Assembly (NCBI GenBank): GCA_023451915.1
Contig: JAEXXS010000347.1
Coordinates: 1 to 7,162, forward strand
Direction: 5' to 3'
From: Pseudomonadota bacterium
GTDB lineage: Bacteria > Pseudomonadota > Alphaproteobacteria > Rhizobiales > Rhizobiaceae
DNA length: 7,162 bases
Shown here: positions 1 through 5,407 of the stretch, piece by piece
Layout: each line of letters starts with the position of its first letter
How positions within the stretch are numbered: position 1 is the stretch's first letter
Made by a program: the position numbers and the translations under genes
Notes under the pieces: generated by a model
Seen by the model: only the letters and a program-made list of their open reading frames with translations
The model's database searches: none
Told to the model about the DNA's origin: nothing

Positions 1-98
1 TGGCCTTCATAAATGCCGGAAGCAACCCATTGCTTCGCCGCCTTCTGATACACGTCGATCGTAATTCCGAGTTGGTCTACCTTGGCTTGTGACAGCAT
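1..98 (-). CDS. N-terminal fragment of an unidentified protein, runs off the left edge
   Basis: Reading leftwards from an ATG at 98, the frame stays open to the window edge and gives 32 complete codons, beginning MLSQAKVDQLGITIDVYQKA and continuing through AKQWVASGIYEG. The start is chosen because an AGAGGGA ribosome binding site lies at 109-103 and no other in-frame start is seen just upstream. The visible piece is soluble and mixed-charge, probably mostly helical, with no signal peptide. I do not recognise the family, and 32 residues are too few to assign a function. A palindromic repeat lies 22 bases upstream of the start codon, so it may be part of this gene's leader. The clean ribosome binding site and ordinary codon use make a real gene likely. 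Confidence 0.6.
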   Translation of the reverse strand, partial: MLSQAKVDQLGITIDVYQKAAKQWVASGIYEG

Positions 99-102
99 GT
101 AT

Positions 103-109
103 TCCCTCT
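103..109 (-). promoter_or_regulatory. Ribosome binding site of the left-edge minus-strand gene
   Basis: On the minus strand the bases read AGAGGGA, ending four bases before the ATG at 98; the GAGG core is six bases from it. This site decides the start of the partial gene. Confidence 0.55.
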
Positions 110-120
110 TGAATGGTGAA

Positions 121-166
121 ACGCACAGCCCAAAAGTGTGAAACGGCTTTTGGACAAGATGTGCGT
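121..166. repeat. Palindromic intergenic repeat, copy A (best-preserved hairpin)
   Basis: Two nested perfect stems are visible: ACGCACA (121-127) pairs with TGTGCGT (160-166), and CCAAAAG (130-136) pairs with CTTTTGG (147-153). The loop at 137-146 reads TGTGAAACGG. The core AAAAGTGTGAAACGG recurs at 503-517 with one change, and a more diverged form lies at 3856-3870. I recognise this core as a short dispersed palindrome common between genes in Rhizobiales, but I could not confirm that by search. Here it sits just upstream of the minus-strand start at 98, so a transcript from the right would carry the hairpin in its leader. There is no T-run after it on either strand, so it is not a typical intrinsic terminator. 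Confidence 0.75.
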
Positions 167-291
167 AAGATACATAAGAGGAGCACCAATCTGATTGACC
201 AGCTTTGGCGCTCCCAAAGTGAAGGGAGAATATATAATCGATTTGACGACAAACTGATGTCACTTTTTCGCTACCGGATTATAATTCTGAT

Positions 292-306
292 AAAACATAA
301 TGTTTT
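292..306. promoter_or_regulatory. Perfect AT-rich dyad, possible operator
   Basis: AAAACATAATGTTTT is a perfect palindrome with two 7-base arms around a single central A. The spacer is too short for an RNA hairpin, so if it has a role it would be as a DNA-binding site for a dimeric protein. In AT-rich DNA such a dyad can also arise by chance. Confidence 0.2.
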
Positions 307-329
307 TAACATCTTACGGATGTATAAAT

Positions 330-348
330 CCATGTTTGATCCACATGG
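330..348. promoter_or_regulatory. 19-base dyad, possible operator
   Basis: CCATGT (330-335) and ACATGG (343-348) are perfect inverted repeats around a 7-base centre, TTGATCC. Size and geometry suit a dimeric regulator. The site lies between the minus-strand gene at 98 and the plus-strand operon starting at 601. No regulator gene is present in the window to link to it. Confidence 0.22.
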
Positions 349-491
349 TTCTATCCATAAGAATTACTATGTTTACTTAAAACATTTATACTTGTGCAGG
401 CATTCAATATTCTTCTGCATCAAGCTGAAACATGTCGGCGGCAAGATTGGAACCGTTCATGACGCAGGCATTTTCCGCCTTGCAACGGAAT

Positions 492-536
492 GCATTTCCA
501 GCAAAAGTGTGAAATGGTTTTGTGGTTGATACGCGT
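492..536. repeat. Palindromic intergenic repeat, copy B (partly degraded)
   Basis: The core at 502-522 keeps CAAAA (502-506) paired with TTTTG (518-522) around an 11-base loop, GTGTGAAATGG. The outer arms, starting GCATTTCC at 492 and ending ACGCGT at 536, no longer pair well. The left arm GCATTTCCAGCAAAA is identical to that of the copy at 3845, and the loop and right flank resemble copy A. It has the same orientation as copies A and C. It ends 65 bases before the start of the 54-residue gene. Confidence 0.65.
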
Positions 537-588
537 AAAAACAATTAGTTAGCAACAAAATTGGTATCGCCGTCCCGGTAGAATGGTC

Positions 589-594
589 AAGAGG
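589..594 (+). promoter_or_regulatory. Ribosome binding site of the 54-residue gene
   Basis: AAGAGG, six bases before the ATG at 601. It favours that start over the in-frame ATG at 583, which has no comparable site before it. Confidence 0.5.
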
Positions 595-600
595 TTCGCC

Positions 601-765
601 ATGGAACAGCCCGATTACGACCGTGCCTTCGGCGAGATTATCCGGTGGCTGAAGCAGGAAGGACTAATCCTGCAAACCGATCTTGAGGGCAATACCGAGC
701 TTTCCACCCGTGCCGAGCGCATCGGTCGCAAAAGGCGGCGCGAGGCGGCGGCGACACAAGAATAA
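601..765 (+). CDS. Small hypothetical protein (54 aa), first gene of the lysoplasmalogenase operon
   Basis: The protein begins MEQPDYDRAFGEIIRWLKQE and has 54 residues. The N-terminal half looks like an amphipathic helix (DYDRAFGEIIRWLKQEGLI). The C-terminal half is strongly basic, with RAERIGRKRRREAA near the end. There is no signal peptide, membrane segment or cysteine pair. An ATG at 583 would add six residues, but the AAGAGG site points to 601. The stop is 30 bases before the lysoplasmalogenase start, so the two are probably cotranscribed and this gene would lead a three-gene operon. I do not recognise the family. Evidence that it is real is its ribosome binding site, its position and its codon use like that of the neighbours. 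It could act with nucleic acid or at the membrane face through its basic tail, but that is only inference from charge. Confidence 0.6.
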   Translation: MEQPDYDRAFGEIIRWLKQEGLILQTDLEGNTELSTRAERIGRKRRREAAATQE

Positions 766-783
766 GAAACCGGCATCATAAAC

Positions 784-790
784 GGGGGAG
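784..790 (+). promoter_or_regulatory. Ribosome binding site of the lysoplasmalogenase gene
   Basis: GGGGGAG, five bases before the ATG at 796. It supports this as the start. Confidence 0.55.
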
Positions 791-795
791 TTGAG

Positions 796-1533
796 ATGCG
801 GCACAAAGGTCTGTTCGGATTTGGGGGTCTGCTGGAATTCGGGCGGAATCGGACGCTCTATGGTCTTTTTCTGTTCTGCGCGGTCTGCGCCATTGCGGGC
901 AGTCTGCTGAGCTATAATGGCGAGACCTCGTTCTGGCGCTGGCTGCATTATCTCACCAAGCCGACTGCTACGCTGCTTCTGCTGGCGGCGGTTCTGTGTT
1001 CCGGCAGGCCGCGCTCGAAATCCTATGGTTTTGCCGTGGCTTTTGGCCTTGCCTTCGCGGCACTTGGCGATTTTTTCCTGATGCTGCCGGGCGATTATTT
1101 CATGGCCGGGCTGGTCTGTTTTCTCATCACCCATTGCGCCTATATTTACGCCCTGTCGCGCCATAACCGCTTTGCGCAGAACAAAGCGCCCTTCATTGTC
1201 TTTGGGCTTGCGGCAATTGCGCTGATCACCGGTCTCTGGACGGCGTTGCCGGGGGGCATGAAAATCCCCGTCATCCTTTATGCTGCGGCCCTCGGCACCA
1301 TGGCCGCGCAGGCTTTCAGCCGGGCAAGCAGCACCGAACCGGAAACACCGCAGCACTACGCCGCCTGGCTGGCGGCATTGGGGGGCTTGTTCTTCATGGT
1401 CAGCGACACGCTTCTGGCCTATGACCGGTTCCGCTTCGACATTCCGCTGAACGGGCTCTGGGTGCTCGCCACCTATTATGTGGCGCAATTCCTGTTCGCC
1501 CGGTCGACGGAGGATTTCACCCATGAGCGATGA
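796..1533 (+). CDS. YhhN/TMEM86-family lysoplasmalogenase-type integral membrane protein
   Basis: The 245-residue product is almost wholly hydrophobic, with about eight predicted membrane helices. It carries blocks typical of the YhhN/TMEM86 family: KPTATLLLLA near residue 56, the acidic helix FAALGDFFLML followed by GLVCFLITHCAYIY around residues 92-115, and near the end GGLFFMVSDTLLAYDRF followed by ATYYVAQFLF. The conserved Asp residues in GDFF and SDTLL are the likely catalytic ones in this family. Characterised members hydrolyse the vinyl-ether bond of lysoplasmalogens, giving a fatty aldehyde and a glycerophospho-base; many bacterial members remain untested. A GGGGGAG site precedes the ATG. 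The last codons overlap the aldehyde dehydrogenase start by 11 bases, suggesting translational coupling. The family call is firm from motifs and topology; the exact substrate is inferred. Confidence 0.88.
   Translation: MRHKGLFGFGGLLEFGRNRTLYGLFLFCAVCAIAGSLLSYNGETSFWRWLHYLTKPTATLLLLAAVLCSGRPRSKSYGFAVAFGLAFAALGDFFLMLPGDYFMAGLVCFLITHCAYIYALSRHNRFAQNKAPFIVFGLAAIALITGLWTALPGGMKIPVILYAAALGTMAAQAFSRASSTEPETPQHYAAWLAALGGLFFMVSDTLLAYDRFRFDIPLNGLWVLATYYVAQFLFARSTEDFTHER
1509..1514 (+). promoter_or_regulatory. Ribosome binding site of the aldehyde dehydrogenase gene, inside the upstream gene
   Basis: GGAGGA, eight bases before the ATG at 1523 and inside the coding sequence of the lysoplasmalogenase. 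It decides the start in favour of 1523 over an in-frame ATG at 1478. Confidence 0.65.
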
Positions 1534-2911
1534 TCTCGACGCAGTTTTCGCCCGTCTGCGTCAAGCATGGCTGGATCATCGCCCGCCCTATGAACAGCGC
1601 ATCGATGACCTCAAGCGGCTGCGCGCTCATTTGGCGGCGCAGCTTGAGGACATGGCGAAAGCGATCAGCGCCGATTTTGGAAACCGCTCCGCGCATGAAA
1701 CTCTGCTCGGCGAAGCCAGCGTGGTCTTTGCCGAAATCGACGATGCGCTGCATCATCTCAAGCGCTGGATGAGGCCGCAGCGCCGCAAGGCAGGCTGGAA
1801 ATTATGGCCAGCGAAAGCCGAACTCCGCTTCGTGCCGCTTGGCGTGGTCGGCGTTATTGCGCCCTGGAACTATCCGGTCAATCTGGCGCTCGCGCCGCTG
1901 GTGGCGGCCATTGCGGCAGGCAATCATGTTCTGGTCAAACCGTCCGAACACACGCCACAGACCGCAGCCTTCCTGCAAAAGCTGATCAGCTCGGTCTTCC
2001 CGGACAATCGGGTTGCCGTGGTGCAGGGCGATGCAGCGCTTTCGGCCCGCTTTGCCAGCCTGCCTTTCGACCATCTGTTCTTCACCGGCTCCACCGCCGT
2101 CGGGCGCAAGATCATGGCAGCGGCAGCAGCCAATCTGACGCCGGTGACGCTGGAACTTGGCGGCAAGTCTCCCGCCATCATCAGCGAAAACGCCAATCTG
2201 GTGCGCGCCGCACGCGCCATCGCAAACGGCAAATTCTTCAATGCCGGACAGACCTGCATCGCGCCGGATTATGTGCTGGTCCACCACAGCAAGCGCGATG
2301 AATTCATCGCCCTGCTCAAAGCTGAAATGCAGGCCCGTTTTGGCGGCGCGTCCGCCGGGCACGACCGCACGACCATCATCAACGATGCGCAGTACCAGCG
2401 GCTAATCGGCCTGCTGGCCGATGCGAAGGACAAGAGCGAAGGCGTCGTCGAGCTGCTTGCGCCGTCCACCGAACCGCGCCTGATGACGCCGACGCTCATT
2501 CTTGAGCCGCAAGCGACCAGCGCCGTGATGGCGGAAGAGATTTTCGGGCCGCTGCTGCCGATCATCAGCTATCGCTCGACCGATGACGCCATTGCCCATG
2601 TGCTTGGCCATGCCCGCCCGCTGGCGCTTTATTGTTTCAGCGAGAACACTGCCGAGATCGAGACCATCCTCGCCCATCTGGTCGCAGGCGGGGTCTGCAT
2701 CAACGATACGCTCTATCATTTTGCCTGTACCAGCCTGCCCTTCGGCGGCGTCGGCGCGAGCGGCATGGGCCAATATCACGGGTTTGCCGGGTTCCTGACC
2801 TTTTCCAAGGCCATGCCGATATTGACGAAATATGCGCCTGCCCCTAGCGACCTCATCAAGCCGCCCTATCGCGGCCTGACGGACAGGCTGGTTCGTTTCA
2901 TTGCCCGCTGA
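1523..2911 (+). CDS. Class-3 aldehyde dehydrogenase (coniferyl/fatty aldehyde dehydrogenase type)
   Basis: This 462-residue cytosolic enzyme oxidises an aldehyde to a carboxylic acid with NAD(P)+. The active-site set is complete: Asn116 in APWNYPVN, Glu211 in LELGGKSP and the nucleophile Cys245 in NAGQTCIAP. The cofactor motif FTGSTAVGR lies just before the Glu. The spacings between Asn, Glu and Cys (95 and 34 residues) match those of mammalian ALDH3A1 (Asn114, Glu209, Cys243), and the short N-terminus and the block EEIFGPLLPI also fit class 3. Bacterial members are usually annotated coniferyl aldehyde dehydrogenase, but the class also contains fatty-aldehyde dehydrogenases. The gene overlaps the lysoplasmalogenase by 11 bases, so its natural substrate may be the fatty aldehyde that enzyme would release; this is inference. 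Start 1523 is set by the GGAGGA site. Confidence 0.92.
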   Translation: MSDDLDAVFARLRQAWLDHRPPYEQRIDDLKRLRAHLAAQLEDMAKAISADFGNRSAHETLLGEASVVFAEIDDALHHLKRWMRPQRRKAGWKLWPAKAELRFVPLGVVGVIAPWNYPVNLALAPLVAAIAAGNHVLVKPSEHTPQTAAFLQKLISSVFPDNRVAVVQGDAALSARFASLPFDHLFFTGSTAVGRKIMAAAAANLTPVTLELGGKSPAIISENANLVRAARAIANGKFFNAGQTCIAPDYVLVHHSKRDEFIALLKAEMQARFGGASAGHDRTTIINDAQYQRLIGLLADAKDKSEGVVELLAPSTEPRLMTPTLILEPQATSAVMAEEIFGPLLPIISYRSTDDAIAHVLGHARPLALYCFSENTAEIETILAHLVAGGVCINDTLYHFACTSLPFGGVGASGMGQYHGFAGFLTFSKAMPILTKYAPAPSDLIKPPYRGLTDRLVRFIAR

Positions 2912-2950
2912 ACATCTGCCCTAAACACTCAATTGTGCGGGGCCGCCCTG

Positions 2951-2979
2951 TTCAAATTGCATAGCAAACTACCTATATT
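2951..2979 (+). promoter_or_regulatory. Possible sigma-70-type promoter for the EEP hydrolase gene
   Basis: TTCAAA (2951-2956, 4 of 6 to TTGACA) and TATATT (2974-2979, 5 of 6 to TATAAT) are separated by 17 bases. It lies in the 115-base gap after the aldehyde dehydrogenase and would start a transcript about 40 bases before the GTG at 3027. The -35 is weak, so this is tentative. Confidence 0.35.
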
Positions 2980-3026
2980 GAGGCGTATAAATTTGAAGTA
3001 TCCAACGTGAACTGACGACCTTACGG

Positions 3027-3902
3027 GTGAAAAGGGTGCAGAAGAAAAAGGAAGCCAACCGGATATCGAAGTCGATCCTGACAGCGATCCGCAACAGGCC
3101 GGGTTTCAGGCCTCTCCACGCCAATATCACTGGCGGTGATATTGTTATTGCATCCTATAATGTTCACAAATGCATCGGCATCGACAAGCAGTTCAACCCG
3201 CAGCGCACCGCAGATGTCATCAGCGAAATCGACGCGGATGTTATAGCGTTGCAGGAAGCCGACAAGCGTTTCGGTGAACGATCGGGGCTTCTCGACCTTG
3301 GCCTGCTGGAACGCCGCCACGGTCTCATTCCCGTCCCGATCACCTCCACAATGCCCAAGGGGCATGGCTGGCACGGTAATGTGCTTTTGTTTCGCGAAGG
3401 CATTGTTCGCAATGTGCAGCAGCTGAAACTGCCGGGCGTAGAGCCGCGCGGCGCGCTCGTTGCCGACCTGCAATTTCCGGCAGGTCCGCTGCGCGTGATC
3501 GCCGCGCATCTGGGGCTCCTGAAACGCTCCCGCGAGCAGCAGGCGGAAAGCATCCTCACCGCCTTGCAGGAAGCCGACACGCTGCCGACACTGTTGATCG
3601 GCGATCTCAATGAATGGCGTATCGGCAAACGTTCGTCGCTCGCAGCGCTGATGCCGACCTTCAATCATGTGGCGACGGCGGTGCCGAGTTTTCCGTCACG
3701 CTTTCCGGTCTTCGCCCTCGACCGCGTGATGGGCGCGCCGCATAATCTCGTGACGTCGGTGGAGGTTCACAACACGCCGCTGGCGCGTATGGCCTCCGAC
3801 CATCTGCCAATCAAGGCGCATCTCGATTTGAAGACGGCGATAGAGCATTTCCAGCAAAACTATCAAACGGCTTTGCGTTTGGAAATGCGTGAAAATGAAT
3901 AG
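3027..3902 (+). CDS. Endonuclease/exonuclease/phosphatase (EEP) family metal-dependent hydrolase, YbhP-like
   Basis: The 291-residue product has the full EEP fold signature: Asn45 in SYNVHKC, the metal ligand Glu77 in ALQEADKR, Gly-Asn at 118-119 (GNVLLF), His161 in AAHLGLL, Asp193 and Asn195 in GDLNEW, Asp232 in LDRV, and Asp258-His259 in SDHLPI. The family cleaves phosphodiesters in nucleic acids, phosphoinositides or sphingomyelin; the substrate here cannot be read from sequence. The catalytic domain starts near residue 38, after a basic N-terminal stretch. GTG at 3027 is the longest start allowed by an in-frame stop at 2994; GTG at 3036 is an alternative, and neither has a good ribosome binding site. 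The last 19 residues (273-291) are encoded by a palindromic repeat. It converges on a cardiolipin synthase gene, a partnership like E. coli ybhP-clsB. No signal peptide is seen. Confidence 0.87.
   Translation: MKRVQKKKEANRISKSILTAIRNRPGFRPLHANITGGDIVIASYNVHKCIGIDKQFNPQRTADVISEIDADVIALQEADKRFGERSGLLDLGLLERRHGLIPVPITSTMPKGHGWHGNVLLFREGIVRNVQQLKLPGVEPRGALVADLQFPAGPLRVIAAHLGLLKRSREQQAESILTALQEADTLPTLLIGDLNEWRIGKRSSLAALMPTFNHVATAVPSFPSRFPVFALDRVMGAPHNLVTSVEVHNTPLARMASDHLPIKAHLDLKTAIEHFQQNYQTALRLEMRENE
3122..3144. repeat. Perfect 9-base inverted repeat inside the EEP coding sequence
   Basis: CAATATCAC (3122-3130) and GTGATATTG (3136-3144) are exact complements around the 5-base loop TGGCG. A competing small stem pairs CGCCA (3119-3123) with TGGCG (3131-3135). 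It lies about 95 bases into the gene, at codons 32-40, just where the conserved domain begins. It could be an mRNA hairpin, a protein-binding dyad, or chance. Confidence 0.45.
3845..3888. repeat. Palindromic repeat, copy C, forming the 3' end of the EEP gene
   Basis: GCATTTCCA (3845-3853) pairs perfectly with TGGAAATGC (3880-3888), and GCAAA (3854-3858) pairs with TTTGC (3872-3876), with three unpaired bases (GTT) between the right arms. The loop keeps the AAACGG seen in copy A. The left arm GCATTTCCAGCAAAA matches copy B exactly. The element is translated in the EEP frame as the C-terminal residues from about 273, and the stop codon lies 12 bases past the hairpin, in the element's flank. Confidence 0.75.
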
Positions 3903-3913
3903 GCCTGTTGCAC

Positions 3914-3931
3914 AATCTCAATCCTGAGATT
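3914..3931. terminator. Small hairpin between convergent genes, possible weak terminator
   Basis: AATCTCA (3914-3920) and TGAGATT (3925-3931) form a perfect 7-base stem with a 4-base loop (ATCC). It lies in the 47-base gap between the convergent EEP and cardiolipin synthase genes, where a shared terminator is expected. The stem is AT-rich and no T-run follows on either strand, so function is uncertain. Confidence 0.3.
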
Positions 3932-3949
3932 CCCGCGAGCAGAACCGGC

Positions 3950-5407
3950 TCATAGATAAGGCGAACCGAGCCAGATGATCCGGTCGATCAACCGCACCAG
4001 AAACGGGCGGTTCTTGAGGCGTGTCAGATTGACCTGACGGCTCTCCTCGATGACCTTGCCGATCCGTTCTTCCACCTGCCGCGCCACATCGCGATCCAGA
4101 ATTTCCAGATCGATTTCGAAGTTGAGCCGCAAGGAGCGCGGATCGATATTCGATGAGCCGACATAGGACCATGTACCGTCAATCGTCATCAGCTTGGAAT
4201 GGTTGAACGCGCCGCCCGCACGCCAGATGCGGCAGCCGTCCTTCAAAAGCTGGTCGAACTGGGCGCGCATGGCGCGGTCTACAAGCTTGAGATTGTTGAC
4301 CCCCGGCACAACAATATCCACCGACACGCCGCGCCGCGCCGCCGTGACCAGCGCGCTGATCAATTCGCGATCCGGCAGCAGATAGGGCGACATGATGAGG
4401 ATATGCTGCTCGGCTATCGAGAACGCGCCCATCATCATGCGATGGTTGGTTTCGACATTCTTGTCAGGGCCGGAGCCGACCACACGCACCAGCGTACCGG
4501 TGCCGGGCGGGTTTTCCGGCGGGGCAATGCGCCATGCGTCGCCGGTCAGCAATTCGCCCGTGGCAAATCGCCAGTCCTCCGAAGCAATGTGGAAGAGATC
4601 GGCAATGGCCGGTCCTTCCAGCCGGAAATGCGTATCGATCGCCACCGCGTCGCCAGCAATCGCCCGCACGAAACCGGCGCGGATATTCATGCCGCCGGTA
4701 AAGCCATATCGTCCGTCGACAACGAGGATTTTGCGGTGGGTGCGCAAATTGGCATAAGGCAGGCGCAGGCCAATGATGATGTTGCCGTTGAAGACATCCA
4801 CCATCACGCCATTTTCCTTGAGCAGGCTCACAATGCTCGGGATGGAATAACGCGCCCCAACCGCATCGATCAGCACCCGCACTTCCACACCGCGTTTGAC
4901 GGCCTCGCCCAGCGCTTCGACAAATTGCATGCCGATGGCGTCGCGGTCGAAAATATAGGTTTCGAGCAAGATGCTGCGTTCGGCCTTGCCGATGGCTTCC
5001 AGCATGGCAGCATAGGCCTCATCGCCGGTTTCCAGCATTTCAATGCGATTGCCGCTGGTGAAATCATAAAGGCTGACAGCGTCGCCCAGAATCTTCATCG
5101 CGCCGAACTGCCGCCCGAATGCGGCGCGCACGAGGTCGTTGGTCGTGTCGAAATGCGAGAGGTGATAAAGCGCGATATGCCCCAGCGCGCGCTGCTGCGT
5201 GAGCGTCGAACGCCGGATCCGGTTAACGCCCGCAATGGCATAGACCACCGCCCCCACGATGGGCGACAGCACGATCACGCCGACCCAGCCAAGCGCGGTG
5301 CGCACTTCGTCCTTGGTCATGGTTGCATGAATGGCCGCTATCGCACCGAGTACAATCGACAGGACAGCCAGAATGTGCGGCCAGTAATGGGAAACCAGAT
5401 CGAACAT
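3950..5407 (-). CDS. cls: Cardiolipin synthase (phospholipase D superfamily)
   Basis: This 485-residue inner-membrane enzyme most likely joins two phosphatidylglycerol molecules into cardiolipin plus glycerol. Two membrane helices open the protein (about residues 10-28 and 38-60), followed by two phospholipase-D domains. Each carries an intact HxKxxxxD motif: His224, Lys226 and Asp231 in the first, His403, Lys405 and Asp410 in the second, each followed by the expected Gly/Ser-rich segment (FTGGMN and YVGSSNID). Length matches the usual ClsA-type enzyme of about 480-490 residues. The ATG at 5407 follows a GGAAAAG site eight bases upstream. The gene converges on the EEP hydrolase, and its 5' side faces the HdeD gene across a 339-base gap. 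Another phospholipase-D-type phosphatidyltransferase is possible, but cardiolipin synthase is by far the best fit. I see no break or missing residue. Confidence 0.92.
   Translation of the reverse strand: MFDLVSHYWPHILAVLSIVLGAIAAIHATMTKDEVRTALGWVGVIVLSPIVGAVVYAIAGVNRIRRSTLTQQRALGHIALYHLSHFDTTNDLVRAAFGRQFGAMKILGDAVSLYDFTSGNRIEMLETGDEAYAAMLEAIGKAERSILLETYIFDRDAIGMQFVEALGEAVKRGVEVRVLIDAVGARYSIPSIVSLLKENGVMVDVFNGNIIIGLRLPYANLRTHRKILVVDGRYGFTGGMNIRAGFVRAIAGDAVAIDTHFRLEGPAIADLFHIASEDWRFATGELLTGDAWRIAPPENPPGTGTLVRVVGSGPDKNVETNHRMMMGAFSIAEQHILIMSPYLLPDRELISALVTAARRGVSVDIVVPGVNNLKLVDRAMRAQFDQLLKDGCRIWRAGGAFNHSKLMTIDGTWSYVGSSNIDPRSLRLNFEIDLEILDRDVARQVEERIGKVIEESRQVNLTRLKNRPFLVRLIDRIIWLGSPYL

Larger units (their letters stand above)
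167..491. other. AT-rich non-coding segment between two repeat copies
   Basis: No convincing gene is seen here. By hand count, 281-420 holds about 39 G or C in 140 bases (28%), against about 58% in a sampled stretch of the neighbouring coding region. An open frame spans 113-529, but it starts and ends inside the two flanking repeats, has an odd composition rich in Ile, Tyr, His and Lys, and lacks a ribosome binding site, so I treat it as chance. Two small dyads lie within it (292-306 and 330-348). The segment could hold promoters for the leftward gene at 98 or the rightward operon at 601. TATAAT-like words occur (for example 280-285), but none has a good -35 at the right distance. Confidence 0.6.

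Noticed and set aside
113..529. 138-codon plus-strand open frame across the AT-rich segment
   Set aside because: It begins and ends inside repeat copies, has no ribosome binding site, unusual amino-acid composition and no recognisable domain; AT-rich non-coding DNA is the simpler reading.
664..1524. 286-codon minus-strand open frame opposite the lysoplasmalogenase gene
   Set aside because: It is antisense to a gene with clear family motifs and has the Arg/Gln/Gly-rich composition typical of the reverse strand of GC-rich coding DNA.
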